This document shows positions 15,036-23,327 of a stretch of 64,000 nucleotides of DNA, piece by piece. The notes under the pieces are model-generated. The model saw only the letters and a list, made by a program, of their open reading frames with translations, was not told the origin of the DNA and did not search any database. The stretch's first letter is position 1. Every line of letters begins with the position of its first letter. The position numbers and the translations under genes are program-made. Source of the DNA: Amycolatopsis benzoatilytica AK 16/65 (GTDB lineage Bacteria > Actinomycetota > Actinomycetes > Mycobacteriales > Pseudonocardiaceae); contig NZ_KB912942.1 in NCBI RefSeq assembly GCF_000383915.1, positions 7,444,388-7,508,387 of the forward strand. The letters run 5' to 3'.

Positions 15036-16687
15036 TCGAGTTCTCGCACGTCAGCGTCACCTACGACGGGGCGGACCATCCGGTGCTCCGCGACGTCAGC
15101 TTCGTCATCGAGGAGGGCGAACTCTGTCTCGTCGCAGGCCGGACCGGAGTCGGCAAGTCGACATTGCTGGGTGCGATGAACGGGCTTGTCCCGCACTTCA
15201 CCGGCGGCGTGCTGTCCGGCCGGGTCGAGGTCGACGGCCGGGACACCGCGACCCATCCGCCGCGCGAGCTGGCGTCGGTGGTCGGCATGGTCGGGCAGGA
15301 TCCGCTGGCCGGGTTCGTCACCGACACCGTCGAGGAAGAACTCGCCTACGCGATGGAGCAGCTCGCCATCGCGCCGGACGTGATGCGCAAGCGCGTCGAG
15401 GAAACCCTGGACTTGCTCGGTATCGCCGAACTCCGCAACCGCCCGCTTCGGACGCTTTCGGGCGGGCAGCAGCAGCGGGTCGCGATCGGCGCTGTGCTCA
15501 CCGCGCACCCGAGCGTGCTGGTGCTGGACGAGCCGACTTCGGCGCTCGACCCGACCGCGGCCGAGGAAGTGCTGGCCGCGATCACCCGCCTGGTGCACGA
15601 CCTCGGCACGACGGTCGTGGTCGCCGAGCATCGGATGGAGCGCGTCGCGCAGTACGCCGACCGCCTGCTTTACCTGCCTGGCGACGGCACCGTCGTGTCC
15701 GGCCCGCCGGCGGAAGTCTTCGCCGAGACTGACGTCGCACCGCCGATCGTGGAGCTGGGCCGGCTCGCGGGCTGGTCGCCGCTGCCGTTGTCGGTACGCG
15801 ATGCCCGCCGTCTCGCCGGTCCGCTCCGGGACCGCCTGTCCAAACACCCCAATGCCACATTGGGTGCGTCAGATGCACCCAATGCCACATTGGGTGCACC
15901 GCATGCACCCAATGCCACATTGGGGCGCGCTGGGGAGGTGGTGCTCAAGGCGAATGGGGTGTGGGTCCGGTACCGCGGAGTGCACGCGGTTCGCGGTGTC
16001 GACCTCCAGCTGAACCGAGGCGAAGTCGTCGCGTTGATGGGCCGCAACGGCTCGGGCAAGTCCTCGCTGCTGTGGGCGCTGCAGGGCAGCGGACCCCGGT
16101 CGGCAGGCGTCGTGGACGTGCTCGGCGTGGACCCGAAGACGCTGCGGACCCGCGCCGCTCGCACCCGGGTCGGCCTGGTCCCGCAAACCCCGGCGGACCT
16201 GCTGTACCTCGATTCGGTCGCGGCGGAATGCCGCCAGGCCGACGCCGAATCCGGCGTGGAATCCGGTACCGCGCGCGCGTTGCTCGACCGGCTCGTCCCC
16301 GGGGTCGCCGACGAGACGAACCCGCGCGACCTGTCCGAGGGCCAGCGCCTGGCCCTGGTCCTCGCCGTGCAGCTGGCCGCCGCGCCGCCGGTCGTCCTGC
16401 TCGACGAGCCCACTCGCGGCCTCGACTACCCGGCGAAGCGGCACTTCGCGGCCATCCTCGCCGGCCTCGCCGCCGGCGGACACGCCGTCCTGCTGGCCAC
16501 CCACGACGTCGAGTTCGTCGCGTCCGCCGCACACCGCGTCGTCGTCCTCGCGGAAGGTGAAGTGGTCGCCGACGGCCCGACCGCCGATGTTGTCGTGGCC
16601 TCGCCCGCCTTCGCGCCGCAGGTGGCCAAGATTCTCGCTCCGGAACCCTGGCTCACGGTCGAGGCAGTGGCAAGGGCGCTAGCGTGA
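15032..16687 (+). CDS. ecfA: ECF transporter fused ATPase (A and A-prime halves)
   Basis: The 551-residue protein contains two ABC ATPase domains. Domain 1 has Walker A GRTGVGKST (about residue 37), signature LSGGQQQR, Walker B VLVLDEPTS and the H-loop AEHRM. Domain 2 has GRNGSGKSS (about residue 336), signature LSEGQR, VVLLDEPTR and the H-loop ATHD. The signature of domain 2 is LSEGQ rather than LSGGQ. Between them, residues 272-298 are encoded by three copies of a palindromic repeat with a 30-bp period and read NATLG plus spacers. It overlaps ecfT by ATGA and ecfS by GTGA, so the four genes form one operon. Confidence 0.93.
   Translation: MIEFSHVSVTYDGADHPVLRDVSFVIEEGELCLVAGRTGVGKSTLLGAMNGLVPHFTGGVLSGRVEVDGRDTATHPPRELASVVGMVGQDPLAGFVTDTVEEELAYAMEQLAIAPDVMRKRVEETLDLLGIAELRNRPLRTLSGGQQQRVAIGAVLTAHPSVLVLDEPTSALDPTAAEEVLAAITRLVHDLGTTVVVAEHRMERVAQYADRLLYLPGDGTVVSGPPAEVFAETDVAPPIVELGRLAGWSPLPLSVRDARRLAGPLRDRLSKHPNATLGASDAPNATLGAPHAPNATLGRAGEVVLKANGVWVRYRGVHAVRGVDLQLNRGEVVALMGRNGSGKSSLLWALQGSGPRSAGVVDVLGVDPKTLRTRAARTRVGLVPQTPADLLYLDSVAAECRQADAESGVESGTARALLDRLVPGVADETNPRDLSEGQRLALVLAVQLAAAPPVVLLDEPTRGLDYPAKRHFAAILAGLAAGGHAVLLATHDVEFVASAAHRVVVLAEGEVVADGPTADVVVASPAFAPQVAKILAPEPWLTVEAVARALA
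15848..15924. repeat. Three 17-bp palindromes at 30-bp period inside ecfA
   Basis: CCCAATGCCACATTGGG occurs exactly at 15848-15864, 15878-15894 and 15908-15924. Each has 7-bp arms (CCCAATG/CATTGGG) and a CCA spacer. The 13-bp spacers differ in part (TGCGTCAGATGCA, TGCACCGCATGCA) but begin TGC and end TGCA. The 30-bp period keeps the ABC frame and encodes NATLGASDAP, NATLGAPHAP and NATLG. The element is intergenic-repeat-like but sits in a coding linker. Confidence 0.95.
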
Positions 16688-17472
16688 CCGACTTCCTCGG
16701 CCCAGCCGTCCGTATCCGGCACCGCTCAGCGCTAGTGCTGACCATCGCGGTCGTGCTCGGACTGGCGATGTTCTGCTGGCCATTGCTGTCGAGCGGTTCG
16801 GTCGGCACCTCCGCGCACGTGTCCGACGCGCCGTTCGTCTTCCTCGTGACGCTGCCCGTGCTGATCCTGATCGTGCTGGCCGAACTGACCAGCGGCGGTC
16901 TCGACGCGAAGGCGCTCGCGCTGCTCGGCGTGCTGTCCGCGGTGAACGCCGCGCTGCGTCCGCTGGGCGCCGGCACCGGCGGGATCGAGCTGGTGTTCTT
17001 CCTGCTCGTGCTGGCCGGCCGGGTCTTCGGCCCGGGATTCGGTTTCGTCCTCGGCTCGACGTCGTTGTTCGCGTCCGCTCTGCTCACCGGCGGCGTCGGG
17101 CCGTGGCTGCCGTTCCAGATGCTGGCGTCGTCGCTGGTCGGCCTCGGTGCCGGGCTGCTGCCGCGCCGGGTTCGCGGCCGGGGGGAAATCGCGATGCTGG
17201 CCGGCTACGGCGTGCTCGCCGCGTACTTCTACGGCCTGGCGATGAGCATGTTCACCTGGCCGTTCCTGGCGAACCAGACCGCGCTCAACTTCGTCCCGGG
17301 CGGCCCGCTCGGCGACAACCTGCACCGGTTCCTGGTGTTCACCGTGCTGACGTCCACGCTGGGCTGGGACACCGGCCGCGCGATCACGAACCTGACCGCG
17401 ATCCTGGTGCTCGGTCCGGCGATCCTGATCGTGCTCCGCCGGGCCGCGCGCCGAGCCGCGTTCATTCGCTGA
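16684..17472 (+). CDS. ECF transporter S component, probably for cobalamin
   Basis: The 262-residue membrane protein begins at a GTG overlapping the ATPase stop. It has about six to seven hydrophobic segments, including LVLTIAVVLGLAMFCWPLL, the FLVTLPVLILIVLAEL stretch and YGVLAAYFYGLAMSM. The internal blocks KALALLGVLSAVNAALRP and GRVFGPGFGFVLGS, with a Gly-rich loop, are typical of S components of the CbrT/HtsT-type ECF family. Substrate assignment to cobalamin is inferred from the upstream riboswitch. Its 3-prime end overlaps the convergent hydrolase gene by 11 nt. Confidence 0.85.
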   Translation: MTDFLGPAVRIRHRSALVLTIAVVLGLAMFCWPLLSSGSVGTSAHVSDAPFVFLVTLPVLILIVLAELTSGGLDAKALALLGVLSAVNAALRPLGAGTGGIELVFFLLVLAGRVFGPGFGFVLGSTSLFASALLTGGVGPWLPFQMLASSLVGLGAGLLPRRVRGRGEIAMLAGYGVLAAYFYGLAMSMFTWPFLANQTALNFVPGGPLGDNLHRFLVFTVLTSTLGWDTGRAITNLTAILVLGPAILIVLRRAARRAAFIR

Positions 17473-18298
17473 CCGAGCGGCCGATCTTGTCCAGCACCTC
17501 CACGAACTGGGCCATCCCGGCCGCGTCCGGGAAGTGCGAGGTGTCGACGTCGTGCACCTCGAACCGGTTCTCCGGGGTGCCGTCGTCCGCCTCGGCGATC
17601 ATCCGGTCCTGGAGGGCGAGCGGCACCACGTGGTCGCGCAGGTGCCGGACGTAATGCCGCGGCACTCGTCCCCATCGGGAAGCGGTGCCCCGAGAGTCGG
17701 TCGAGCCGCGTCCGAGGAGGTCGTCCGGGGCCATCGCGTTCAGCAGGCCGAAGAACTCGCCGTCGGTCGCGTCCGCGCACAGTGCTTCCTTGGCCGCGGC
17801 CAGCGCGGCGGCTGAGCCGGACCGCCAGTTGAACCGCATCGCCCCGATCACGGTGGGGTCGGCCGCGAGGAACCCGGCCAGCGCAATCGCCTGCGACGCC
17901 GTACCTTCCGGCGTCGCCAGGTACTCGTCGGGAGTGGCCAAGCCGACACAGCAGAAGGCGGCGTCGTAGACCAGCGCGGCCACCAGCTCTGGCACTTCTT
18001 CCGCGACCAGGGTGATCAGCGCGCCGCCGATGCTCGATCCGACCAGTACGACCGGACCCAGCTGGGCGGCTCGACGCACGACGGCCACGGTGGCCGCGAC
18101 CTGATCCGCCACCGTCACCCCGGCCAGCGCCGACGGTTCGGCCGCGAATGCCGCGAGGTCCTGCGGGGCCTGGTAGGACAGCCGGAACTGCTGCTCCGGC
18201 TGCGGCACCCCCACCCCGCGGTATCCGTGCCGCACCAGCTCAGCGGGGGCGGCGGACACGCCGTTGGCACCGGCGGCGAAGACGAACGTCGAAGTCAT
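17462..18298 (-). CDS. Alpha/beta hydrolase
   Basis: The 278-residue protein shows an alpha/beta hydrolase pattern: an early strand-turn FVFAAGANGVSAAP, the nucleophile elbow LVGSSIGGALI (GxSxG as GSSIG), and a late His in DVDTSHFPDAAG. The acid residue is not certain. No signal peptide is present. It resembles small salicylate-ester or esterase-like hydrolases in actinomycetes. The start is ATG with a weak ribosome binding site. Substrate is unknown. It is convergent with the ECF operon and shares 11 nt with ecfS, so antisense effects on the ends are possible. Confidence 0.8.
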   Translation of the reverse strand: MTSTFVFAAGANGVSAAPAELVRHGYRGVGVPQPEQQFRLSYQAPQDLAAFAAEPSALAGVTVADQVAATVAVVRRAAQLGPVVLVGSSIGGALITLVAEEVPELVAALVYDAAFCCVGLATPDEYLATPEGTASQAIALAGFLAADPTVIGAMRFNWRSGSAAALAAAKEALCADATDGEFFGLLNAMAPDDLLGRGSTDSRGTASRWGRVPRHYVRHLRDHVVPLALQDRMIAEADDGTPENRFEVHDVDTSHFPDAAGMAQFVEVLDKIGRSVSE

Positions 18299-18367
18299 GC
18301 CGCACAGTGAAACGGGCCGCGACCTGTTCGCGCCGCGGCGAAAGGTTGCGGACCCGATCAACGAAAG

Positions 18368-19228
18368 TCAGGCGTAGGAGTAGAACCCGCGGCCGCTCTT
18401 CTTGCCGAGCAAGCCGGCGTCGACCATGCGCAGCAGCAGCGGCGGCGAGGAGTACAGCGGCTCCTTGAACTCGGCGTACATCGAGTCCGCGATCGCCTTG
18501 ATGGTGTCCAGCCCGATCAGGTCGGACAGCCGCAGCGGACCCATCGGGTGCGCCGTGCCCAGCTCCATCCCGCGGTCGATGTCCTCCGCCGAGGCGAAGC
18601 CCGACTCGATCATCCGGATCGCCGACAGCAAGTACGGCACCAGCAGCGAGTTCACGATGAAACCCGCCCGGTCCTGCGACCGGATCACCGTCTTGCCCAG
18701 CGCCGCGGTGGCGTGCTCCTCGGCCCGGCGGGCGGTTTCCTCGCTGGTCAGCAGCGAGGGAACCAGCTCGACCAGCGGCAGCACCGGCACCGGATTGAAG
18801 AAGTGGATGCCGACCACCTGCTGCGGACGGCCGGTGGCCATGCCGAGCTTCATGATCGGGATCGACGAGGTGTTGGACGCGAATACCGCGTCCTCGCGCT
18901 CGACGATCTTGTCCAGCTGCCGGAACACGTCGACCTTGGCCTGTTCCTGTTCCAGGATGGCCTCGATCACCAGATCGCGGTCCGCGAACTGGGCGATGTC
19001 GGTGGTGAACCGCAGCCGCCCGAGAGCCGCTTCGGCGTCCTCGGCGGCCAGCTTGCCGCTGCGGACGCCGCGTTGCAGCGACTTCTCGATGCGCGCCTTG
19101 CCCGCGTCGAGGGCGGGCTGGTTCACCTCGGTGACCAGCACGTCCAACCCGGATCGGGCATGCACCTCGGCGATGCCGGAGCCCATCAGCCCGGCTCCGA
19201 CCACGCCTACTCGCGCTAAGTCTGACAC
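18368..19228 (-). CDS. fadB2: 3-hydroxybutyryl-CoA dehydrogenase
   Basis: The 286-residue length equals mycobacterial FadB2. The start is the second of two close GTG codons, because GGAG lies 8 nt before it but only 2 nt before the first. The N-terminal Rossmann motif is VGVVGAGLMGSGIAEVHA, the catalytic region contains VGIHFFNPVPVLPLVELV and the C-terminal domain has SRDRAGFIVN-like QDRAGFIVNSLL and GLDTIKAIADSMY. The enzyme oxidises 3-hydroxyacyl-CoA with NAD(P) in fatty-acid or butanoate metabolism. It is a monocistronic gene, followed by the hydrolase 70 nt further. Confidence 0.93.
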   Translation of the reverse strand: MSDLARVGVVGAGLMGSGIAEVHARSGLDVLVTEVNQPALDAGKARIEKSLQRGVRSGKLAAEDAEAALGRLRFTTDIAQFADRDLVIEAILEQEQAKVDVFRQLDKIVEREDAVFASNTSSIPIMKLGMATGRPQQVVGIHFFNPVPVLPLVELVPSLLTSEETARRAEEHATAALGKTVIRSQDRAGFIVNSLLVPYLLSAIRMIESGFASAEDIDRGMELGTAHPMGPLRLSDLIGLDTIKAIADSMYAEFKEPLYSSPPLLLRMVDAGLLGKKSGRGFYSYA

Positions 19229-19272
19229 CCGCACAACTCCTTAGTCACCCACTGGCAAGCACGGGAAAACGG

Positions 19273-19343
19273 GCAGCACACAACGCGCGAGGGCGTAGCC
19301 GGGCCGGTAAGCCCGATCCCACCCTCGCGTGTCGTGTGCCTGC
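19273..19343 (-). terminator. Long imperfect hairpin after the DUF3073 gene
   Basis: The minus-strand sequence GCAGGCACACGACACGCGAGGG pairs with GCAGCACACAACGCGCGAGGG's complement over about 20 bp with three mismatches or bulges, enclosing a 28-nt loop. It begins at the DUF3073 stop codon. It probably terminates that gene and isolates fadB2. Confidence 0.65.
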
Positions 19344-19344
19344 G

Positions 19345-19530
19345 TCAACGGCGGTACTCGTCGTACCCGTCGTCGTACGGGTCCTCGTACCGGTTGTTGT
19401 CGTCCTCGTGCTTGTCCGAGGAACTACTTGACAGCTCGCGCTGCAAAGCATCGAAGTCGGTTTCGTGGGAGCTGTACTTGAGCTCGCGCGCCACCTTCGT
19501 CTGCTTGGCCTTAGCCCGGCCGCGCCCCAT
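19345..19530 (-). CDS. Small acidic DUF3073 protein (Rv0810c-like)
   Basis: The 61-residue protein starts MGRGRAKAKQTKVARELKYS, a basic N terminus conserved in DUF3073, and ends in an acidic tail rich in Asp and Tyr (EDPYDDGYDEYRR). Mycobacterial Rv0810c has a similar length and also lies after purM. The YSSHETDF part is a further family block. Function is unknown. The gene precedes the hairpin at 19273-19343. Start is the ATG; extension upstream gives Arg-rich non-conserved sequence. Confidence 0.88.
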   Translation of the reverse strand: MGRGRAKAKQTKVARELKYSSHETDFDALQRELSSSSSDKHEDDNNRYEDPYDDGYDEYRR

Positions 19531-19737
19531 GGCTCGACCCCCTCGCACAGGGGCGGGGCGGCCGGGGGAATCGGCGGCCCCGCATCGTCTCGACAGTTCT
19601 TTCCTGCTCACACCGTACCGTGTCCCGGGGGTCCGGTGCGACGTGGCACGGTGTGCTCGTCGCGACAGTGTCCGCCGGACGCCGGTTACCGGCACGTCGG
19701 CGCCGATCAGTGCTGGTCGGCGTGCCACGATGCTCGG

Positions 19738-20634
19738 GTGCTCCGACCCTTCGCGGCTTATCTGCGGGTGTACGAACCTCTGCCCGCGCTAGGCGATCCG
19801 CCCGCGCAACAGCTGGTGGAGGCCGTTTCCGCGGGCGGGCTCAGCCGGATCGGGATCGGCGCCCGGGAACAGCTGATGTGGCTCAAGTCACAGATCGCTA
19901 CGCCGAGCCGGCTGCTGCCCGCCGAACTGCGCGACGGACAGCCCGCGGCGAGCCTCAGCACCGACGTGCTGGTGCTCGATCCGGCCGACGTCCCGTCCGG
20001 CCACTCGGTCGAGGGGCCGTTCGTCTGCCCGCTCGAGCTGCGCGCCCGCTCGGCCGCCGCGCTGAGCACCTTCCTCGCCGACTCCGAGCCCGCGCTGCGG
20101 ATCGCGATCCTGAACGCCGGCGGCGTGACCGCGGACCAGGCCCGGTCGCGGACGAAGGCGGCGATGTCCGACCTCAGCGCGACCGCCGCGCACATCCTCA
20201 CCACCACCTGGACGGTGCCGCTGCCCTGGTTCTCACTGATCGACCCGGACGAACGCAAGCTCGTCCTCGGCTCCGGCCCGGACGACCCGGACCGGGAGGC
20301 GTCCTGGCGCACCCCGCTGTCCGCCGCGATCCAGCGGGCGTCCGACGCCGGCGAGCTGATCGAGTCGACATTCGGCGACTCCGGTCCCGGCCGGGTGCTC
20401 GCGCAGACCCGTCAGTGGCTGGAGAGCTTCGACCCGGGCTCGGTCGTCGAACTGGACTACGGCGGCCTCGTGCAGCTGTTCGCCGACTCGCTGCTCGACG
20501 CGGACTCCACCGCGGACGAGGTGCACGACATCCTGGACGCGCTGCGCACCGGCAACGTCGAGGAGCTGGCCGGCCTGTTTTCCCAGCTACGCGAGTTCTG
20601 GGGCGATATCGCGGCTAGGGAACACGCCAACTGA
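19738..20634 (+). CDS. Conserved actinobacterial protein of unknown function
   Basis: The 298-residue protein starts at a GTG (VLRPFAAYLRVYEPLP) that begins the strongly biased coding frame. No ribosome binding site is evident, so the mRNA may be leaderless. The sequence is rich in Ala and Leu with helical segments (ARSAAALSTFLADSEPAL). Blocks LLPAELRDG and HILTTTWTVPLPWFSLIDP look structured, but I recognise no catalytic motif. No signal peptide or membrane segment is visible. The 3-prime end overlaps the convergent asparaginase by 20 nt. Confidence 0.75.
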   Translation: MLRPFAAYLRVYEPLPALGDPPAQQLVEAVSAGGLSRIGIGAREQLMWLKSQIATPSRLLPAELRDGQPAASLSTDVLVLDPADVPSGHSVEGPFVCPLELRARSAAALSTFLADSEPALRIAILNAGGVTADQARSRTKAAMSDLSATAAHILTTTWTVPLPWFSLIDPDERKLVLGSGPDDPDREASWRTPLSAAIQRASDAGELIESTFGDSGPGRVLAQTRQWLESFDPGSVVELDYGGLVQLFADSLLDADSTADEVHDILDALRTGNVEELAGLFSQLREFWGDIAAREHAN

Positions 20635-21559
20635 CCCGCAGCTCGCCGACCGGCTGACCGCCGCCGAGCACCGGCGGGCGCACCAGGTCGGCGAGGTCTT
20701 CCGGCACCGCGACGCCCAGCCGGTCGAGTACCGCCATGGCCAGCGGCACCCAGGCCCGCTTGGCCCCGTCCGCGATCTTGATCGCGCCCGCGGTGCCATC
20801 GCCCAGCGCGAACGCGAGCACGCCTTCCGCGCCGCTCTTGGCCAGCAGCCCGGGGACGGCGCGCATCAGCCGGGTGTCCTCCCGGCCGGTGCCCGCGACC
20901 AGCCACGGGTGGGCGCGCATCGCGTCGGCGACCCGGCGCTCGTCCGAATCCGGCTCGGCTTGCACGAGCCGGCCGAACGCCCGGGCCAGGCCGGTCGGCG
21001 AGAAAGCGAACAGCGGCGCGCCGCAGCCGTCTACCCCGATGGCCGCGATCGGTTCGCCGGTCAGGTCCTCGACCGTCCTCGCGAGCTGGACCTGCAGTGG
21101 GTGGTCCGGTCGCTGGTAGCCGTCGGTCGGCCAGCCGTTCGCGACGCAGGTGGCGAGCATCGCGGCGTGCTTGCCGGAACAGTTCATGGTGATCTTGAGC
21201 GGCTCGTCGGCGGCCTGCCGGGCGTCCTCGCCGATCGGCAGCTCGGCCGGGCAGGCCAGCGCGTCCGGCGTGAGCCCGGCCCCGGACAGCATCGCGGCGA
21301 CCCGCTCGACGTGTCCGGTCTCGCCGGAGTGCGACGCGCAGCCCAGCGCCAGGTCCGCGCCGTCGTAACCGAGCCCGGCGCGAAGCATCCCGACGCCTTG
21401 CAGCGGCTTGTTCGCCGACCTCGGGAAGAACGGGCTGGTCACGTCGCCCGCGGAGAGCCGGGCCGAGCCGTCCGGCGCGGTCACCACGAGACACCCGTGA
21501 TGGACGCTTTCGACGAACCCGTTCCGGACGACGTCGACGAGGATCGGCTGGCCGGTCAT
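20615..21559 (-). CDS. L-asparaginase II-family protein
   Basis: The 314-residue protein has the family motif KITMNCSGKHAAML near the middle, the start PILVDVVRNGFVESVHHG, and AGTGREDTRLM. These belong to the bacterial asparaginase II (PF06089-type) family, which is unrelated to the Escherichia coli AnsA/AnsB fold and hydrolyses asparagine to aspartate and ammonia. Start ATG overlaps the stop of the upstream RsiG-like gene (ATGA), so they are translationally coupled. The combination of a nitrogen-release enzyme with a developmental anti-sigma factor in one operon is unusual. Confidence 0.85.
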   Translation of the reverse strand: MTGQPILVDVVRNGFVESVHHGCLVVTAPDGSARLSAGDVTSPFFPRSANKPLQGVGMLRAGLGYDGADLALGCASHSGETGHVERVAAMLSGAGLTPDALACPAELPIGEDARQAADEPLKITMNCSGKHAAMLATCVANGWPTDGYQRPDHPLQVQLARTVEDLTGEPIAAIGVDGCGAPLFAFSPTGLARAFGRLVQAEPDSDERRVADAMRAHPWLVAGTGREDTRLMRAVPGLLAKSGAEGVLAFALGDGTAGAIKIADGAKRAWVPLAMAVLDRLGVAVPEDLADLVRPPVLGGGQPVGELRVSWRVP

Positions 21560-22173
21560 TCCTCGGCGCGTCTCAGCTCGCTGTCCAGCAGCTGGTCGAC
21601 GGTGGCCGCGCCGCTGCTGTAGCGCGCGGCGATCTCCGCGTTCAGCGTGTCCATCACGCCCTGGACCTGGCGGCGGAAGGTGGAGACGGACGCCTCCTCT
21701 GCCGCGTACGTTTCCAGCGCCTCGGCGAGCTTGTCGTCCGCGAGCGACCCGACGTCGGTGAGCCCGCTGTCGCCGATCAGCGCCTCCGCGTGCCTGCGGT
21801 GCTCGCCGGCCCGGGACGGTTCGAGCTGCTGATGTCTGCCCGAACCGGTGGCCGGCCCGATCGCGTTGTCGGACAGGATCGCCGCGAGCCGGTCGACGAT
21901 GCTGTCCGCACCGCCGCCAGACGACCGCCGCTCCTGTTCGGCGCGCACGATGTCGATGCGGGCGTGCAGGAGCCGGCGCAGGTAAGAGAGGTCGGTCTCT
22001 TCCTGTGCGGCTTCGTCGCGCCGCTCGCGCAGCACCGGCAGCGGCAGGTCGCCTAATCCGGTGAGATATCCCGGGGCGAGGACGCGGTCGATCCGCCGGC
22101 GCCCGCCGGGACGCACTTCGATCACGGGCACATCCTGCTCCACATTCCCCGGCGACGCTACCGTCGCGTTCAC
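21556..22173 (-). CDS. rsiG: RsiG-like c-di-GMP-responsive anti-sigma factor
   Basis: The 205-residue coiled-coil protein has two copies of the c-di-GMP signature E(X)3S(X)2R(X)3Q(X)3D reported for streptomycete RsiG. The second copy is exact: Glu160, Ser164, Arg167, Gln171 and Asp175. The first is Glu59, Ser63, Arg66, His70 and Asp74, with His instead of Gln. In Streptomyces, RsiG with c-di-GMP sequesters the sporulation sigma factor WhiG. The GTG start has GGAG 5-6 nt upstream inside the end of ygfZ, one nt away. Family identity is inferred from motifs; no whiG is in the window. Confidence 0.8.
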   Translation of the reverse strand: MNATVASPGNVEQDVPVIEVRPGGRRRIDRVLAPGYLTGLGDLPLPVLRERRDEAAQEETDLSYLRRLLHARIDIVRAEQERRSSGGGADSIVDRLAAILSDNAIGPATGSGRHQQLEPSRAGEHRRHAEALIGDSGLTDVGSLADDKLAEALETYAAEEASVSTFRRQVQGVMDTLNAEIAARYSSGAATVDQLLDSELRRAEE

Positions 22174-22174
22174 T

Positions 22175-23296
22175 TCAGCTCCGCAGCCGCTGCGCCGCTT
22201 CGCGGCCGGGAGCAGCGTGTTCGCCCGGCACCGAGTCCGGATCGACGGTGGCCTGGACGATTCGGTCCCCGTCGCCGGCCAGCAGCTCCGCGCCGCCCGG
22301 CACCGACCGCTTGACCAGGGCGAGCGCGATCGGCCCGAGCTCGTGGTGCTGCGCGACGCTGCCGATCCGGCCGACCACGCGCTCGCCGAGCTTCACCGGG
22401 TCGCCGGTCTCCGGCGTGATCTCGGGCGAGCCGTCGAGGTGCAGCAGCGCGAGGTACCGCGGCGGGCGGCCGACGTTGTGCACCTTCGAGACCGTCTCCT
22501 GGCCGCGGTAGCAGCCCTTGGCGACGTGCGCGGCCGAGCCAATCCAGCCGACCTCGTGCGGGATCGTGCGCTCGTCGGTGTCGACGCCGAGGCGCGGGTG
22601 CCGGGACTCGACCCGCAGCGCGTCAAAGGTCCAGCTGCCGGCCGGCCGGGCGCCCGCGTCGGTCAGCCGCTGCCACCACTGGGTGAGCTGCGCGCGCGGA
22701 ACGACGAGATCGACCGCGCTACGGGTCGGCCACGGCATCCGCCGCGCGAAACCGCCGTCGGGCAGCGGGACGACCGAGTACGGCCCGGCGTCCAGCTCGA
22801 ACCCGAGCACGCTGTCGGTCTCCGGCCCGAGCACCGACAGCATGGCGAATTCCGCGGTGACGTCGCGGATTTCGACCTTGGACCAGAACTTCATCGCTTC
22901 GAGGTACTCGCGCAGGGTTTGCTTGCCGCCCTTGGGCAACGCGCTCGTCGCGACCGCGCCCGGGTCGCTGTCCAAGTAGACGGTTTCCCCGGTGTGGGCG
23001 AGCACGAAGTGGGCGTCGACATGGCCCTGGCTGTCCAGGACGAGCGCTTCGGTCCCGGTGTTCGCGGCCAGCTCGGTGACGTGCTGCGAGATCACCAAAT
23101 GCAACCAGGACAAGCGTTCTTCGCCGGTGACGGCCAGGATTTCGCGGTGCGAGCGGTCGATCACGACCACTCCGCGAGCGGCGGTGCGCTGCTCGGCGAA
23201 CGGATCGCCCCAATGCCACGGAACTCCCGCTTCCGGGTGGCCATCGGGCGCGGCGACCGCGCGGGGGATTTCGAGCAGCGGCGAGCTGTACGGCAT
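22175..23296 (-). CDS. ygfZ: YgfZ/GcvT folate-binding protein (Rv0811c-like)
   Basis: The 373-residue protein carries the YgfZ hallmark K-G-C-Y-x-G-Q-E as KGCYRGQETVSKV (about residue 286). The N-terminal part resembles GcvT (HLVISQHVTEL, SWLHLV). YgfZ proteins bind tetrahydrofolate and help repair or assemble certain iron-sulfur enzymes. It is the first gene of an operon with rsiG and asparaginase. The divergent PabC-like gene starts 31 nt away, so the two share a promoter region and a possible folate theme. Start ATG (MPYSSPLLEIPR). Confidence 0.92.
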   Translation of the reverse strand: MPYSSPLLEIPRAVAAPDGHPEAGVPWHWGDPFAEQRTAARGVVVIDRSHREILAVTGEERLSWLHLVISQHVTELAANTGTEALVLDSQGHVDAHFVLAHTGETVYLDSDPGAVATSALPKGGKQTLREYLEAMKFWSKVEIRDVTAEFAMLSVLGPETDSVLGFELDAGPYSVVPLPDGGFARRMPWPTRSAVDLVVPRAQLTQWWQRLTDAGARPAGSWTFDALRVESRHPRLGVDTDERTIPHEVGWIGSAAHVAKGCYRGQETVSKVHNVGRPPRYLALLHLDGSPEITPETGDPVKLGERVVGRIGSVAQHHELGPIALALVKRSVPGGAELLAGDGDRIVQATVDPDSVPGEHAAPGREAAQRLRS

Positions 23297-23327
23297 AGCA
23301 GTAAGGGTAAGTGAGTACCGTGGGGAG

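Noticed and set aside
15848..15924. CRISPR array
   Set aside because: Only three short palindromes with 13-bp spacers; the sequence is in a coding linker and no cas gene is seen.
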